Below are positions 1 to 5,860 of a DNA stretch of 7,221 nt, piece after piece; the first letter of the stretch is position 1; each line of letters opens with the position of its first letter. The stretch comes from Saprospiraceae bacterium (lineage in GTDB: Bacteria > Bacteroidota > Bacteroidia > Chitinophagales > Saprospiraceae). The position numbers were made by a program, and so were the translations under genes. A model generated the notes under the pieces. The model saw only the letters and a program-made list of their open reading frames with translations, had not been told where the DNA came from and ran no database searches. The stretch lies in assembly GCA_020630895.1 (NCBI GenBank), contig JAHDII010000165.1, positions 1 through 7,221 on the forward strand, read 5' to 3'.

Positions 1-2
1 CT

Positions 3-10
3 CAAATTTG
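3..10 (+). promoter_or_regulatory. possible -7 box upstream of the first phasin-like gene
   Basis: The octamer CAAATTTG matches the Bacteroidota -7 consensus TAnnTTTG at all fixed positions but the first. It would place a transcript start some 25-30 bases before the ATG at 45, a sensible leader length. The -33 region lies outside the window, so the second half of the promoter cannot be examined. Short AT-rich matches arise often by chance here, so this is tentative. Confidence 0.3.
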
Positions 11-44
11 CAGTATCAAAACAATCATAGTTAATAATTTCATT

Positions 45-353
45 ATGGAAGATTTATTCAAAAAATTCTTATTTACTGGAGTTGGAATAGTTTCAACAAC
101 AGCAGAAACAGTTCAAAAATCTGTTGATGAGTGGATTGAAAAAGGAGGAATTTCTAAAGAAGAAGGAAAAAAGATTATAGATAATTTTATTACAGAAGCT
201 TCAGAAAAGAAAGATAAATACCAAGAAAAAGTAAAGGGGATGGTTGAAAAGGCAAAGGATTCATTAGATTTTCCTACTAGAGATGAAATTGAAAATTTGA
301 ATGCTAGAATTGCTGAGTTAGAAGCAAAATTAGCAAAGAAAGAAAAGAAATAA
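45..353 (+). CDS. phasin-like small helical protein, paralogue 1
   Basis: A 102-residue protein, predicted all-helical, with no signal peptide and no true membrane span. It has a short hydrophobic N-terminal stretch (residues 4-19, ending GVGIVSTTAE), a turn and helix with KGGISKEEGKKI (33-44), a charged Lys/Glu helix (50-72), a FPTR element (76-79), and a C-terminal Leu/Ile-spaced helix (about 82-97, NARIAELEAKL) likely to form a coiled coil. This order resembles COG3937-type proteins (polyhydroxyalkanoate synthesis regulator phasin), which are small cytoplasmic proteins associated with storage granules. That assignment rests on remembered pattern, and no PHA synthase is in view, so granule binding is inference. 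It is the shortest of three tandem paralogues and lacks the long basic tail of the other two, ending in a short Lys run. The next gene starts 33 bases downstream on the same strand, so co-transcription is likely. ATG at 45 is the only plausible start seen. Confidence 0.75.
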   Translation: MEDLFKKFLFTGVGIVSTTAETVQKSVDEWIEKGGISKEEGKKIIDNFITEASEKKDKYQEKVKGMVEKAKDSLDFPTRDEIENLNARIAELEAKLAKKEKK

Positions 354-358
354 ATTTG
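351..358 (+). promoter_or_regulatory. possible internal -7 box before the second phasin-like gene
   Basis: TAAATTTG fits TAnnTTTG exactly and uses the TAA stop codon of the preceding gene as its first three bases. It would start a transcript about 20 bases before the ATG at 387, giving the second and third paralogues their own promoter. No TTG is seen about 19-21 bases upstream, where the -33 element is expected, so it may be a chance match in AT-rich sequence. Confidence 0.25.
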
Positions 359-386
359 TATTTTTTAATTATATAAAATTGTAATA

Positions 387-776
387 ATGGCTACTACCGA
401 ATTGTTTAAAAAGGTATTATACACAGGAGTTGGAGTTGTTTCAACTACAACAGGTCGTGTAAAAAAATCTATTGAAGGATTATCACAAAAAAGTGAAGAA
501 GCAGAAGTTGAAGGAAAGAAAATTGTTGAAGACATGGTTGAAGACGTAAAAACACGTTCTGAAAGTGTAAGCACACAATTTAAAAAAATCATTGATACTG
601 TTTTAGGTCAATTTGATTTTCCTAACCGTACAGAAGCGGAAAAATTAAATGCAAAAATTGCAGAATTAGAAGAAAAATTAACAGCTAAAAAGAAGACTGT
701 GAGAAAAACAGCTAAAAAAGTTGTGAAAGAGGTGAAAGAAACAGTTGCTGAAGTTAAAGATTCAATTAAAAAATAA
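387..776 (+). CDS. phasin-like small helical protein with basic tail, paralogue 2
   Basis: A 129-residue protein clearly homologous to the genes on either side. Shared elements are the N-terminal LFKKVLYTGVGVVSTT (6-21), EGKKIVEDM (42-50), the DFPNR element (77-81) and the coiled-coil helix NAKIAELEEKL (88-98). It differs in two ways. The turn that reads KGGIS or DGKLS in its relatives is replaced by an Ser/Glu-rich stretch (33-41). It also carries a roughly 30-residue extension (100-129) of Lys, Val, Thr and Glu with KTAKKVVKEVKE-like repeats, probably a further amphipathic helix. Lys-rich tails are known in PhaF-type phasins, where they bind nucleic acid, but this tail also contains many Glu, so DNA binding is uncertain. 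No signal peptide is visible, so it is presumably cytoplasmic. It lies 33 bases after the first paralogue and 26 before the third. Confidence 0.75.
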   Translation: MATTELFKKVLYTGVGVVSTTTGRVKKSIEGLSQKSEEAEVEGKKIVEDMVEDVKTRSESVSTQFKKIIDTVLGQFDFPNRTEAEKLNAKIAELEEKLTAKKKTVRKTAKKVVKEVKETVAEVKDSIKK

Positions 777-802
777 TTCTTTTAATTCATAAAATTTCTA
801 TC

Positions 803-1171
803 ATGGAAAAGATGTTGAAAAAAGCTCTTTATACAAGTGTAGGAATGATTTCTGTTGCTACTGAGAAGGTACAAGATACCGTTACAAAATTAGTAGATGA
901 TGGAAAACTTTCTGAGCAAGAGGGCAAAAAAATAGTAGATGATTTAATGTCCGATTTAGAATCTAAAAAAGAGACTTTTGAAGGACGAATCAATAATATC
1001 ATTAATAAGATTGTTCATACTGTTAATATACCTAGTCGAACGGATTTTTCTTCTTTAAAAGCTAGAATCAAGGAACTTGAAGCACAATTAGAGACAGAAG
1101 AAACTGTAAAATCTGTGAAGAATGTAGTAAAAAAAGCAGTTGCTAAAAAAACTACATCTGCTAAGAAATAA
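803..1171 (+). CDS. phasin-like small helical protein with Lys/Ala tail, paralogue 3
   Basis: A 122-residue third paralogue. It keeps the N-terminal hydrophobic segment (4-20, with YTSVGMISVAT), the turn DGKLSEQEGKKIVDDL (33-48), the IPSR element (76-79) and the helix SLKARIKELEAQL (84-96). After a short acidic linker (97-100) it ends in a basic tail of Lys, Val, Ala and Thr (about 103-122, including KKAVAKKTT). Such Ala/Lys tails resemble histone H1-like and PhaF-type C-termini and could contact nucleic acid or a negatively charged surface; this is inference. ATG at 803 sits in the context TTTCTATCATGGAA, similar to the TTTCATTATGGAA before the first gene. It is the last gene of the trio, and a stem-loop plus T-run terminator begins about 47 bases after its stop. 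Confidence 0.75.
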   Translation: MEKMLKKALYTSVGMISVATEKVQDTVTKLVDDGKLSEQEGKKIVDDLMSDLESKKETFEGRINNIINKIVHTVNIPSRTDFSSLKARIKELEAQLETEETVKSVKNVVKKAVAKKTTSAKK

Positions 1172-1217
1172 AAGAACTTTAGGTAAGGTTTGGTTTAATG
1201 TAGGGCTATTCTATTTT

Positions 1218-1239
1218 GAGTAGTCCTACTCTTTTTTTT
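1218..1239 (+). terminator. intrinsic terminator of the phasin-like gene cluster
   Basis: GAGTAG (1218-1223) and CTACTC (1226-1231) are perfect inverted repeats, most realistically a 5-pair stem with a 4-base loop, followed at once by eight T (1232-1239). That is a classic rho-independent signal for plus-strand transcripts. It overlaps the 3' end of the convergent acetyltransferase-partner gene: that gene's TAG stop (1226-1228) lies in the stem, and the T-run encodes its final Lys codons. Read on the minus strand the stem is followed by AAAATAG rather than a T-run, so it should act in one direction only. Confidence 0.75.
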
Positions 1240-2533
1240 CAAGCATTTGTAGTGCATCTTTTCTTAAAATTGTATCTAAGGGCATATTGAATTGTTGAGC
1301 TTTATCTTTTATATGCTGAAACCATTTTTCATCATTTTTTATATTGAAAATCATTTCTTGAATTTTTTGTTCTTTTTGTTCTTTTTCAAAAGAATAATCT
1401 CCCTGTAAAACTTCTTTCAATTTGGTTTCTGCATTCCAAGGAAAATAGGCTAAATTCCCTTCTGTTGCCATCATCACAATAAGGTCAGATTCTTTTATAC
1501 TTGTGCTCAAATCTAAATCTTTTACTTGTAGTGGAGATTCCATAGATTCAGGATATACTTTATCAAAATAATACCAAAAAGGACCATTATCATAAACATT
1601 CCAAGCAATCCCAGAACTATACATATCCCAAAAAAAGCTGTCAGAAATAGTTATGACTTTAGGTCTATCTTTATTTTCCATCTGATATTGATAATGCGGA
1701 TATGCCATTTTAAAATTAGAAAAAGAAGTCATTAAATTCATTCCTTTTTCTATATCATCATCAATTTCTCTACGCTCATCTACAAAATCAACATTATCCC
1801 AATATAATTCTGGAATATCCCAATCTCTAAAATTTTCAATATGATTGATAATCGAATCGGCGGCAAGTAACATACCATATCTGCTCCAATGAATTCCTGT
1901 TTTTGGATATAAAGGATATTCTTTTTTTCCTTTATTGGCCATAAACCAAGCATTAAAATCAATATGATGAACACCTTGTTTTTTTAATTCAGAAGCGAAT
2001 AATTTATAATTTGTAGAATCTGTTTGAAGCATCATTTTATTAGGAATATATTCGGGATAAAATGATGCTTTCCCTGCGGCTAAAATAATTAATAAATGTT
2101 TTCCTTTTGTGAAAAGTGAGTCTTGAATAATTTTTAAATTCTCAACTTTTTTAGAAATTATATGAGAACCTATATAATCTTTACCTGTATAAGCATCTAT
2201 ATAATTTTTTTCATAGAGATAATCATTTTTTCCTACAATAACATTTCTTGCTCTTACCTCTCCAAAAATAGAATAAGCTAATTGGTTATCTAAACGTAAC
2301 CAATCATTATGAAATCCAAAATGATGTTGAATATATTTTGTTGTTTGTTCACTATATTCTCCAGATAACCAATTTTTCATGGTCATAGTAGCAGGTTTTA
2401 CGGTTTCTATTGCTCCATGTAACGGTTTTTCTTTATGAAAAAATAAAATGTGTTGAGACAAAGGAAGAGCCAACAGAATTAAAGTGATTCCTAGCAATAT
2501 TTTTTTTATGATATGAGTTTTTTGTTCTGTCAA
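1226..2533 (-). CDS. AlgJ/AlgX-like SGNH-type partner of a polysaccharide O-acetyltransferase
   Basis: A 435-residue protein with one N-terminal hydrophobic span (about residues 12-32) and no lipobox, so it is probably an inner-membrane protein with its catalytic domain outside the cytoplasm. The layout fits AlgJ/AlgX-type proteins: KNDYLYEKNYIDAYTG (102-117), a beta-strand LLIILAAGKASFYP (147-160), GIHWSRYG (213-220) with likely catalytic His215, SDSFFWDMY (297-305) with likely nucleophile Ser299, and MMATEGNL (354-361). In AlgX and AlgJ the His motif is D-x-H-W; here the Asp position is Gly213. Such proteins pass acetyl groups, delivered by an MBOAT partner, onto a polysaccharide. The start is TTG, overlapping the upstream TGA stop as TTGA. 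An in-frame TAG lies two codons upstream, and the first ATG is codon 51, which would lose the membrane anchor, so TTG is preferred. The substrate polymer cannot be told. Confidence 0.8.
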   Translation of the reverse strand: MTEQKTHIIKKILLGITLILLALPLSQHILFFHKEKPLHGAIETVKPATMTMKNWLSGEYSEQTTKYIQHHFGFHNDWLRLDNQLAYSIFGEVRARNVIVGKNDYLYEKNYIDAYTGKDYIGSHIISKKVENLKIIQDSLFTKGKHLLIILAAGKASFYPEYIPNKMMLQTDSTNYKLFASELKKQGVHHIDFNAWFMANKGKKEYPLYPKTGIHWSRYGMLLAADSIINHIENFRDWDIPELYWDNVDFVDERREIDDDIEKGMNLMTSFSNFKMAYPHYQYQMENKDRPKVITISDSFFWDMYSSGIAWNVYDNGPFWYYFDKVYPESMESPLQVKDLDLSTSIKESDLIVMMATEGNLAYFPWNAETKLKEVLQGDYSFEKEQKEQKIQEMIFNIKNDEKWFQHIKDKAQQFNMPLDTILRKDALQMLEKKE

Positions 2534-3951
2534 AATCTAAAATATATAAATGGATTAAATCCTGTTGTTGATAATGCTCCTACACTTAAAATAAATAATA
2601 TAATAGAAATCATCCATAATATTATAGTTGTTGTTAAGGAGTGTTCTTGAATAAAAATAGCATCGTGTATTTTTTTTCCAAAAGGAAATAGAATAAAAAA
2701 GGAACAAAAAATTGCGATAAGCATGATGAACCAAAAACGAGGTTCTGCACTAAAATCAATGGATTTAAAATGAAAAGAAAATAATTTTTTATAATAAATC
2801 AATGCTAAATCAATATTTTCAATTTTAAATATTACCCATCCTAGAACGGAAATAAAGAAACAATAAAATAGACTGATTCCTAGTCCAATTTTATTTAAAA
2901 TATCTTTTAAAAATAATCTTTCAATAATTAAGAATAGTCCGTGATATGCTCCCCAAATAACAAAATTCCAACTAGCACCATGCCATAGCCCAGAAATTAA
3001 AAATACAAACCATAAATTAAAATACATTCTTCTGACAGATACTTTATTTCCTCCAAGGGGAATATATAGGTAATCTCTCATCCATGTTCCTAATGTGATA
3101 TGCCAACGCCGCCAAAATTCTGTAATACTTTTTGAAGTATAAGGATTATCAAAATTTTCAGGGAATTTGAATCCCATCATTCTTCCTAAGCCAATTGCCA
3201 TATCAGAATAGCCAGAAAAATCAAAATATATTTGAAAAGTATAAGCCAAAATTCCAATCCATGCTGTTGTAGAATCCAAGGAAGAAAAATCATTGGCTCC
3301 CATTATTTCTTGAGCTTGAATTCCTAGTACATTAGCAATTAATACTTTTTTTCCTAATCCAATACAAAATCTAGAAAAACCCAATAATATATCATCTATT
3401 CTTTGTTTTCTTTCTGTAATTTGATCTGCAATATCTGTAAAACGTACAATGGGTCCTGCGATGAGTTGAGGAAACATAATGATGTAAAGGATATAATCGG
3501 TTACCTTATCCAGCGGTTTGTGTAAGCCTCTATAAATATCTATAGAATAGGTAAGTGTTTGAAATGTATAAAAAGAAATTCCTATAGGAAGTGCTACTTT
3601 TGTCCAAGTTACATTTTGAACGCCTAGTGTAGTTAGAAAATGATTGATATTATCAATAAAAAAATTAGCATATTTAAAATAAGCTAATAAGCCTACATTT
3701 AAAACAATGGATATAATTAATAAAAATCGTTTTTTTTTAGCTTCTTGGCTTTGGTGCATCCATTGGACTAAAAAAAAATCTATAAATGTAGATCCTAATA
3801 AAATAAAGATAAATTTAGGAGCCCCCCAACTATAAAAAAATATACTCGCGAGTAGTATAATAATATTTTTAAACTGTTTATCTGCTAGGTAATATAGTCC
3901 TAAAAAAACAGGTAAAAAATAAAGTAAGAATATGACGCTACTAAAAACCAT
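2530..3951 (-). CDS. MBOAT-family O-acyltransferase, AlgI-like
   Basis: A 473-residue polytopic membrane protein with ten or more hydrophobic spans. It has AlgI/DltB-type MBOAT hallmarks, numbered from the ATG at 3951: LPIGISFYTFQTLTY (121-135), FPQLIAGPIVRF (160-171), DFSGYSDMAIGLG (244-256), FWRRWHITLGTWMRDYLYIPLGG (279-301) and SGLWHGASWNFVIWGAYHG (320-338). His324 in LWHG corresponds to the essential MBOAT His, with a second conserved His at 337. The family moves acetyl groups from a cytoplasmic donor across the inner membrane to a partner enzyme that modifies a polysaccharide. ATG at 3951 is chosen over an in-frame TTG nine bases upstream because MVFSSVIFLLYFLP is the usual family N-terminus and the TTG falls in a possible promoter box. 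Its TGA stop overlaps the TTG start of the AlgJ-like gene, so the two are translationally coupled. Length is normal. Two 9-base homopolymers (3730-3738 and 3770-3778) lie in its first third. Confidence 0.92.
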   Translation of the reverse strand: MVFSSVIFLLYFLPVFLGLYYLADKQFKNIIILLASIFFYSWGAPKFIFILLGSTFIDFFLVQWMHQSQEAKKKRFLLIISIVLNVGLLAYFKYANFFIDNINHFLTTLGVQNVTWTKVALPIGISFYTFQTLTYSIDIYRGLHKPLDKVTDYILYIIMFPQLIAGPIVRFTDIADQITERKQRIDDILLGFSRFCIGLGKKVLIANVLGIQAQEIMGANDFSSLDSTTAWIGILAYTFQIYFDFSGYSDMAIGLGRMMGFKFPENFDNPYTSKSITEFWRRWHITLGTWMRDYLYIPLGGNKVSVRRMYFNLWFVFLISGLWHGASWNFVIWGAYHGLFLIIERLFLKDILNKIGLGISLFYCFFISVLGWVIFKIENIDLALIYYKKLFSFHFKSIDFSAEPRFWFIMLIAIFCSFFILFPFGKKIHDAIFIQEHSLTTTIILWMISIILFILSVGALSTTGFNPFIYFRF

Positions 3952-3957
3952 ATCATA

Positions 3958-3965
3958 CAAAGGTA
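3958..3965 (-). promoter_or_regulatory. possible -7 box before the MBOAT gene
   Basis: On the minus strand TACCTTTG fits TAnnTTTG exactly. Only six bases separate it from the ATG at 3951, so a transcript from it would be leaderless or nearly so. No TTG stands about 19-21 bases upstream, so the -33 half is missing. It is the only such box between the nuclease gene and the MBOAT gene. Confidence 0.3.
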
Positions 3966-4017
3966 GTAATATGGTGGTTTTAAATTATAGTTTGATTTTA
4001 GTAATCGATCAAAGAAA

Positions 4018-4929
4018 TTACCAACAAGGTGTAAAACTAGGATCTCTTACATGAGTTTGTGCTTCTAATGTATTTTGAATATTAGTAGGAAGATTAGAAA
4101 ATAAATCAAAACCATTTCCCATTCTTGATTCAATTTCATCTACGGTTGTTATAAAAGTAGCATCATCCCAATCGAAAAAAGAAACATTTTCTGAGTTAGG
4201 AATATCAATAGCAATAACAGTACTTTGAGTTGTAATAGCATTAATATCATCACCATCATTTTCAGGAATAGCGATGGCTACTTTCCAAATAGATTCAGGA
4301 ACAGTAACATTGATATCACCATCTGTAATGACTTCTCTATAGCCAAAAAAGCCATCTCCTCCAACACCATAATTACCCATATAAACATATAATTCATTCC
4401 CTTGATCGACCAATTCTCTCAAATAACATTCCCAATATTTCCATACTTCTTGATTATTATTAGGAGCTTGAGGCACCATATTCGTCATAAAAAAAGTAGC
4501 CGAATTAAAATTATCAGAACAAAGTCTATCTGCTGAAGGACAATTATGTCCTCGATCAAAACCAGAACCACTATAACTATCGCTATTAGGAGAATTCCAA
4601 CCTGCAGGCAAAAAAGGATTAGCTCTAAAATCGTCTTGTCTATTTCCATCGCCATCAATCCATTCTTTACTCAAATGCCAAGCTACCCAATTAGGAATAC
4701 CTCTACTTTCATTATATGAAATTGTATATTCATCCATTTCAATTAAATAATTGTTGGGCATTGCTTCACTCGTTTCTGCATTACTCGGGTTTCCTAAAGT
4801 AGTATGAAGGCTTCTTAAATCACCACTAGGGCAATATTCGACAATAGGATCTTGAGGTTCGTCTTCTCTACAAGAACCAAAAAGGATAATCATTCCTAAT
4901 ATGAAAACTAAATAGTATAATTTATTCAT
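4018..4929 (-). CDS. secreted lipoprotein DNA/RNA non-specific endonuclease (NucA/Serratia nuclease family)
   Basis: A 303-residue protein. Residues 1-20 form a lipoprotein signal (Lys3, hydrophobic core, LFGSC with lipidated Cys20), followed by REDEPQD. An acidic stretch after the Cys resembles the surface-export signal of Bacteroidota lipoproteins, so cell-surface display is possible. The beta-beta-alpha metal nuclease core is clear: FDRGHNCPSADR (124-135) with catalytic His128, then MTNMVPQAPNNNQEVWKYWE (148-167). Spacing from Asn150 to Asn159 (metal ligand) and Glu167 equals Asn110, Asn119 and Glu127 of the Serratia nuclease, so it should be active. The family cleaves single- and double-stranded DNA and RNA without sequence preference, often for nutrient scavenging or clearing extracellular DNA. 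Further Cys at 33, 130, 137, 168 and 302 could form disulfides. It is strongly acidic. It stands apart from its neighbours (74 bases upstream, 66 downstream), suggesting its own promoter. Confidence 0.9.
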   Translation of the reverse strand: MNKLYYLVFILGMIILFGSCREDEPQDPIVEYCPSGDLRSLHTTLGNPSNAETSEAMPNNYLIEMDEYTISYNESRGIPNWVAWHLSKEWIDGDGNRQDDFRANPFLPAGWNSPNSDSYSGSGFDRGHNCPSADRLCSDNFNSATFFMTNMVPQAPNNNQEVWKYWECYLRELVDQGNELYVYMGNYGVGGDGFFGYREVITDGDINVTVPESIWKVAIAIPENDGDDINAITTQSTVIAIDIPNSENVSFFDWDDATFITTVDEIESRMGNGFDLFSNLPTNIQNTLEAQTHVRDPSFTPCW

Positions 4930-4952
4930 TATTTTAAATTTTGCTTGGAACT

Positions 4953-4960
4953 CAAATGTA
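4953..4960 (-). promoter_or_regulatory. likely -7 box of the nuclease gene
   Basis: On the minus strand TACATTTG matches the Bacteroidota -7 consensus TAnnTTTG exactly and lies 23 bases before the ATG at 4929, giving a leader of roughly 15-20 bases. A clear -33 TTG is not seen in the expected interval. Its place in the longest gap of the window supports the call, making it the best of the candidate boxes here. Confidence 0.45.
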
Positions 4961-5003
4961 AGAAATTGTAATGTGTTTATTTTAATATTTATCTTTTTAT
5001 TGT

Positions 5004-5849
5004 TTACATCTTTTCTAATTCTCCTAGTTTATGAAATTGTCGTTCTATGAATTTTGAATGAGAAAAAGCCCTACAACCTTTTTTTAAACCTTCATAAACA
5101 GCAGGATTTTGTGAGGCATTATTAAAAAGTTGAATATCTAATTCAAAAGGAAATATTTTTTGAAATTGCTCTGTAAGTTGAGGAAGATATTGATTCCATT
5201 GTTCTTCATTAATAGGTTCAAAAAAATGTATTGCAATATCAATATCACTTTCTTTTGTAAGAGTTCCATGATAACTACTTCCATAAATAAAAATAGTATG
5301 AATTTTATTTTTAGGATTGCTTACATATTCTAGAATAGGATCATTATAATCATCAATATTCATCCAACCCCCTTTTCTTTCTTGGCTGATTTTTTGTTTT
5401 AGCTCTTCTAATTTTTTTATATCATTTTTAGTAGATGCAATTTTATTTTCATTTTTTAGAAAAGCTACTCTTTTTTCTAGAGCTTGGTCAATAATTAAAT
5501 CATCTTTTAAATTTTTTGCAATAGTACAAAGTGTATCATATGCCGTTATTTGAGTCCAATAAGATGAATCAATTGTTAAATGAATTAGTGTTTTGATGCT
5601 TTTTGAACTTGGATTAGAGATGTATATCATAAAAGCAGCACATGTTTGACTTCGATATGGATTATCGCTCTTCATACCAGCGATTAATTTTTTTTCAAAT
5701 GTTTTGAAGTACTCTTTTGCTTTTCTGCAATCTTCAGGAGAATATCTTGAATCATCAAAATATTCTTCTATAGCCCAACTTGCTTCTAAAATATCGTATT
5801 TATTAGGAGAAATCATGATAATATCTAAATGCGATTTGATATCCTTCAT
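5004..5849 (-). CDS. helical-repeat protein fused to a minimal nucleotidyltransferase domain
   Basis: A 281-residue soluble protein with two parts. Residues 1-125 are a series of short helices with the look of HEAT-type repeats (SDNPYRSQTCAAFMIYI and SYWTQITAYDTLCTIA are successive helices); no named family is recognised. A charged helical linker follows (about 126-160). Residues 163-281 are a nucleotidyltransferase domain: FIYGSSYHGTLTKESDIDIAI (187-207) holds the GSx10DxD signature (Gly190, Ser191, Asp202, Asp204), and FELDIQLF (235-242) supplies the third metal-binding Asp238. All three carboxylates are present, so it should be able to transfer NMP groups. Proteins with this fold include drug-modifying adenylyltransferases and MntA antitoxins; no HEPN partner with an R-x4-6-H motif is next to it, so the target is unknown. 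The ATG lies 11 bases after the uvrA stop, so it is probably the distal gene of that operon. The pairing with DNA repair may be incidental. Confidence 0.75.
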   Translation of the reverse strand: MKDIKSHLDIIMISPNKYDILEASWAIEEYFDDSRYSPEDCRKAKEYFKTFEKKLIAGMKSDNPYRSQTCAAFMIYISNPSSKSIKTLIHLTIDSSYWTQITAYDTLCTIAKNLKDDLIIDQALEKRVAFLKNENKIASTKNDIKKLEELKQKISQERKGGWMNIDDYNDPILEYVSNPKNKIHTIFIYGSSYHGTLTKESDIDIAIHFFEPINEEQWNQYLPQLTEQFQKIFPFELDIQLFNNASQNPAVYEGLKKGCRAFSHSKFIERQFHKLGELEKM

Positions 5850-5860
5850 CTTTGCAGATA

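Noticed and set aside
365..592. Open frame of 75 codons on the minus strand
   Set aside because: It lies antisense to the second phasin-like gene, has a Ser/Thr/Phe-rich composition typical of the complement of a Lys/Glu-rich gene, and shows no motif.
45..1171. The three small genes as a mobile or defence cassette
   Set aside because: They have no toxin, recombinase or nuclease motif and no flanking repeats; homology among them is explained by simple tandem duplication.
1780..1974. Open frame of 64 codons on the minus strand
   Set aside because: It is a different frame inside the AlgJ-like gene, whose motifs run straight through this stretch.
3991..4013. Inverted repeat TTTGAT / ATCAAA after the nuclease gene, as a terminator
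   Set aside because: The stem is only six AT-rich pairs with an 11-base loop and no T-run follows on the minus strand, so it is too weak to call.
4018..4929. The nuclease as a secreted toxin with a cognate immunity gene
   Set aside because: It has a lipoprotein anchor, no toxin-delivery domain, and no small immunity-like gene beside it, so a scavenging or surface nuclease is the simpler reading.
5004..5849. MntA-type antitoxin of a HEPN/MNT toxin-antitoxin pair
   Set aside because: The domain signature fits, but no HEPN protein with an R-x4-6-H motif is encoded next to it, the protein is much longer than a typical MntA, and it follows uvrA.
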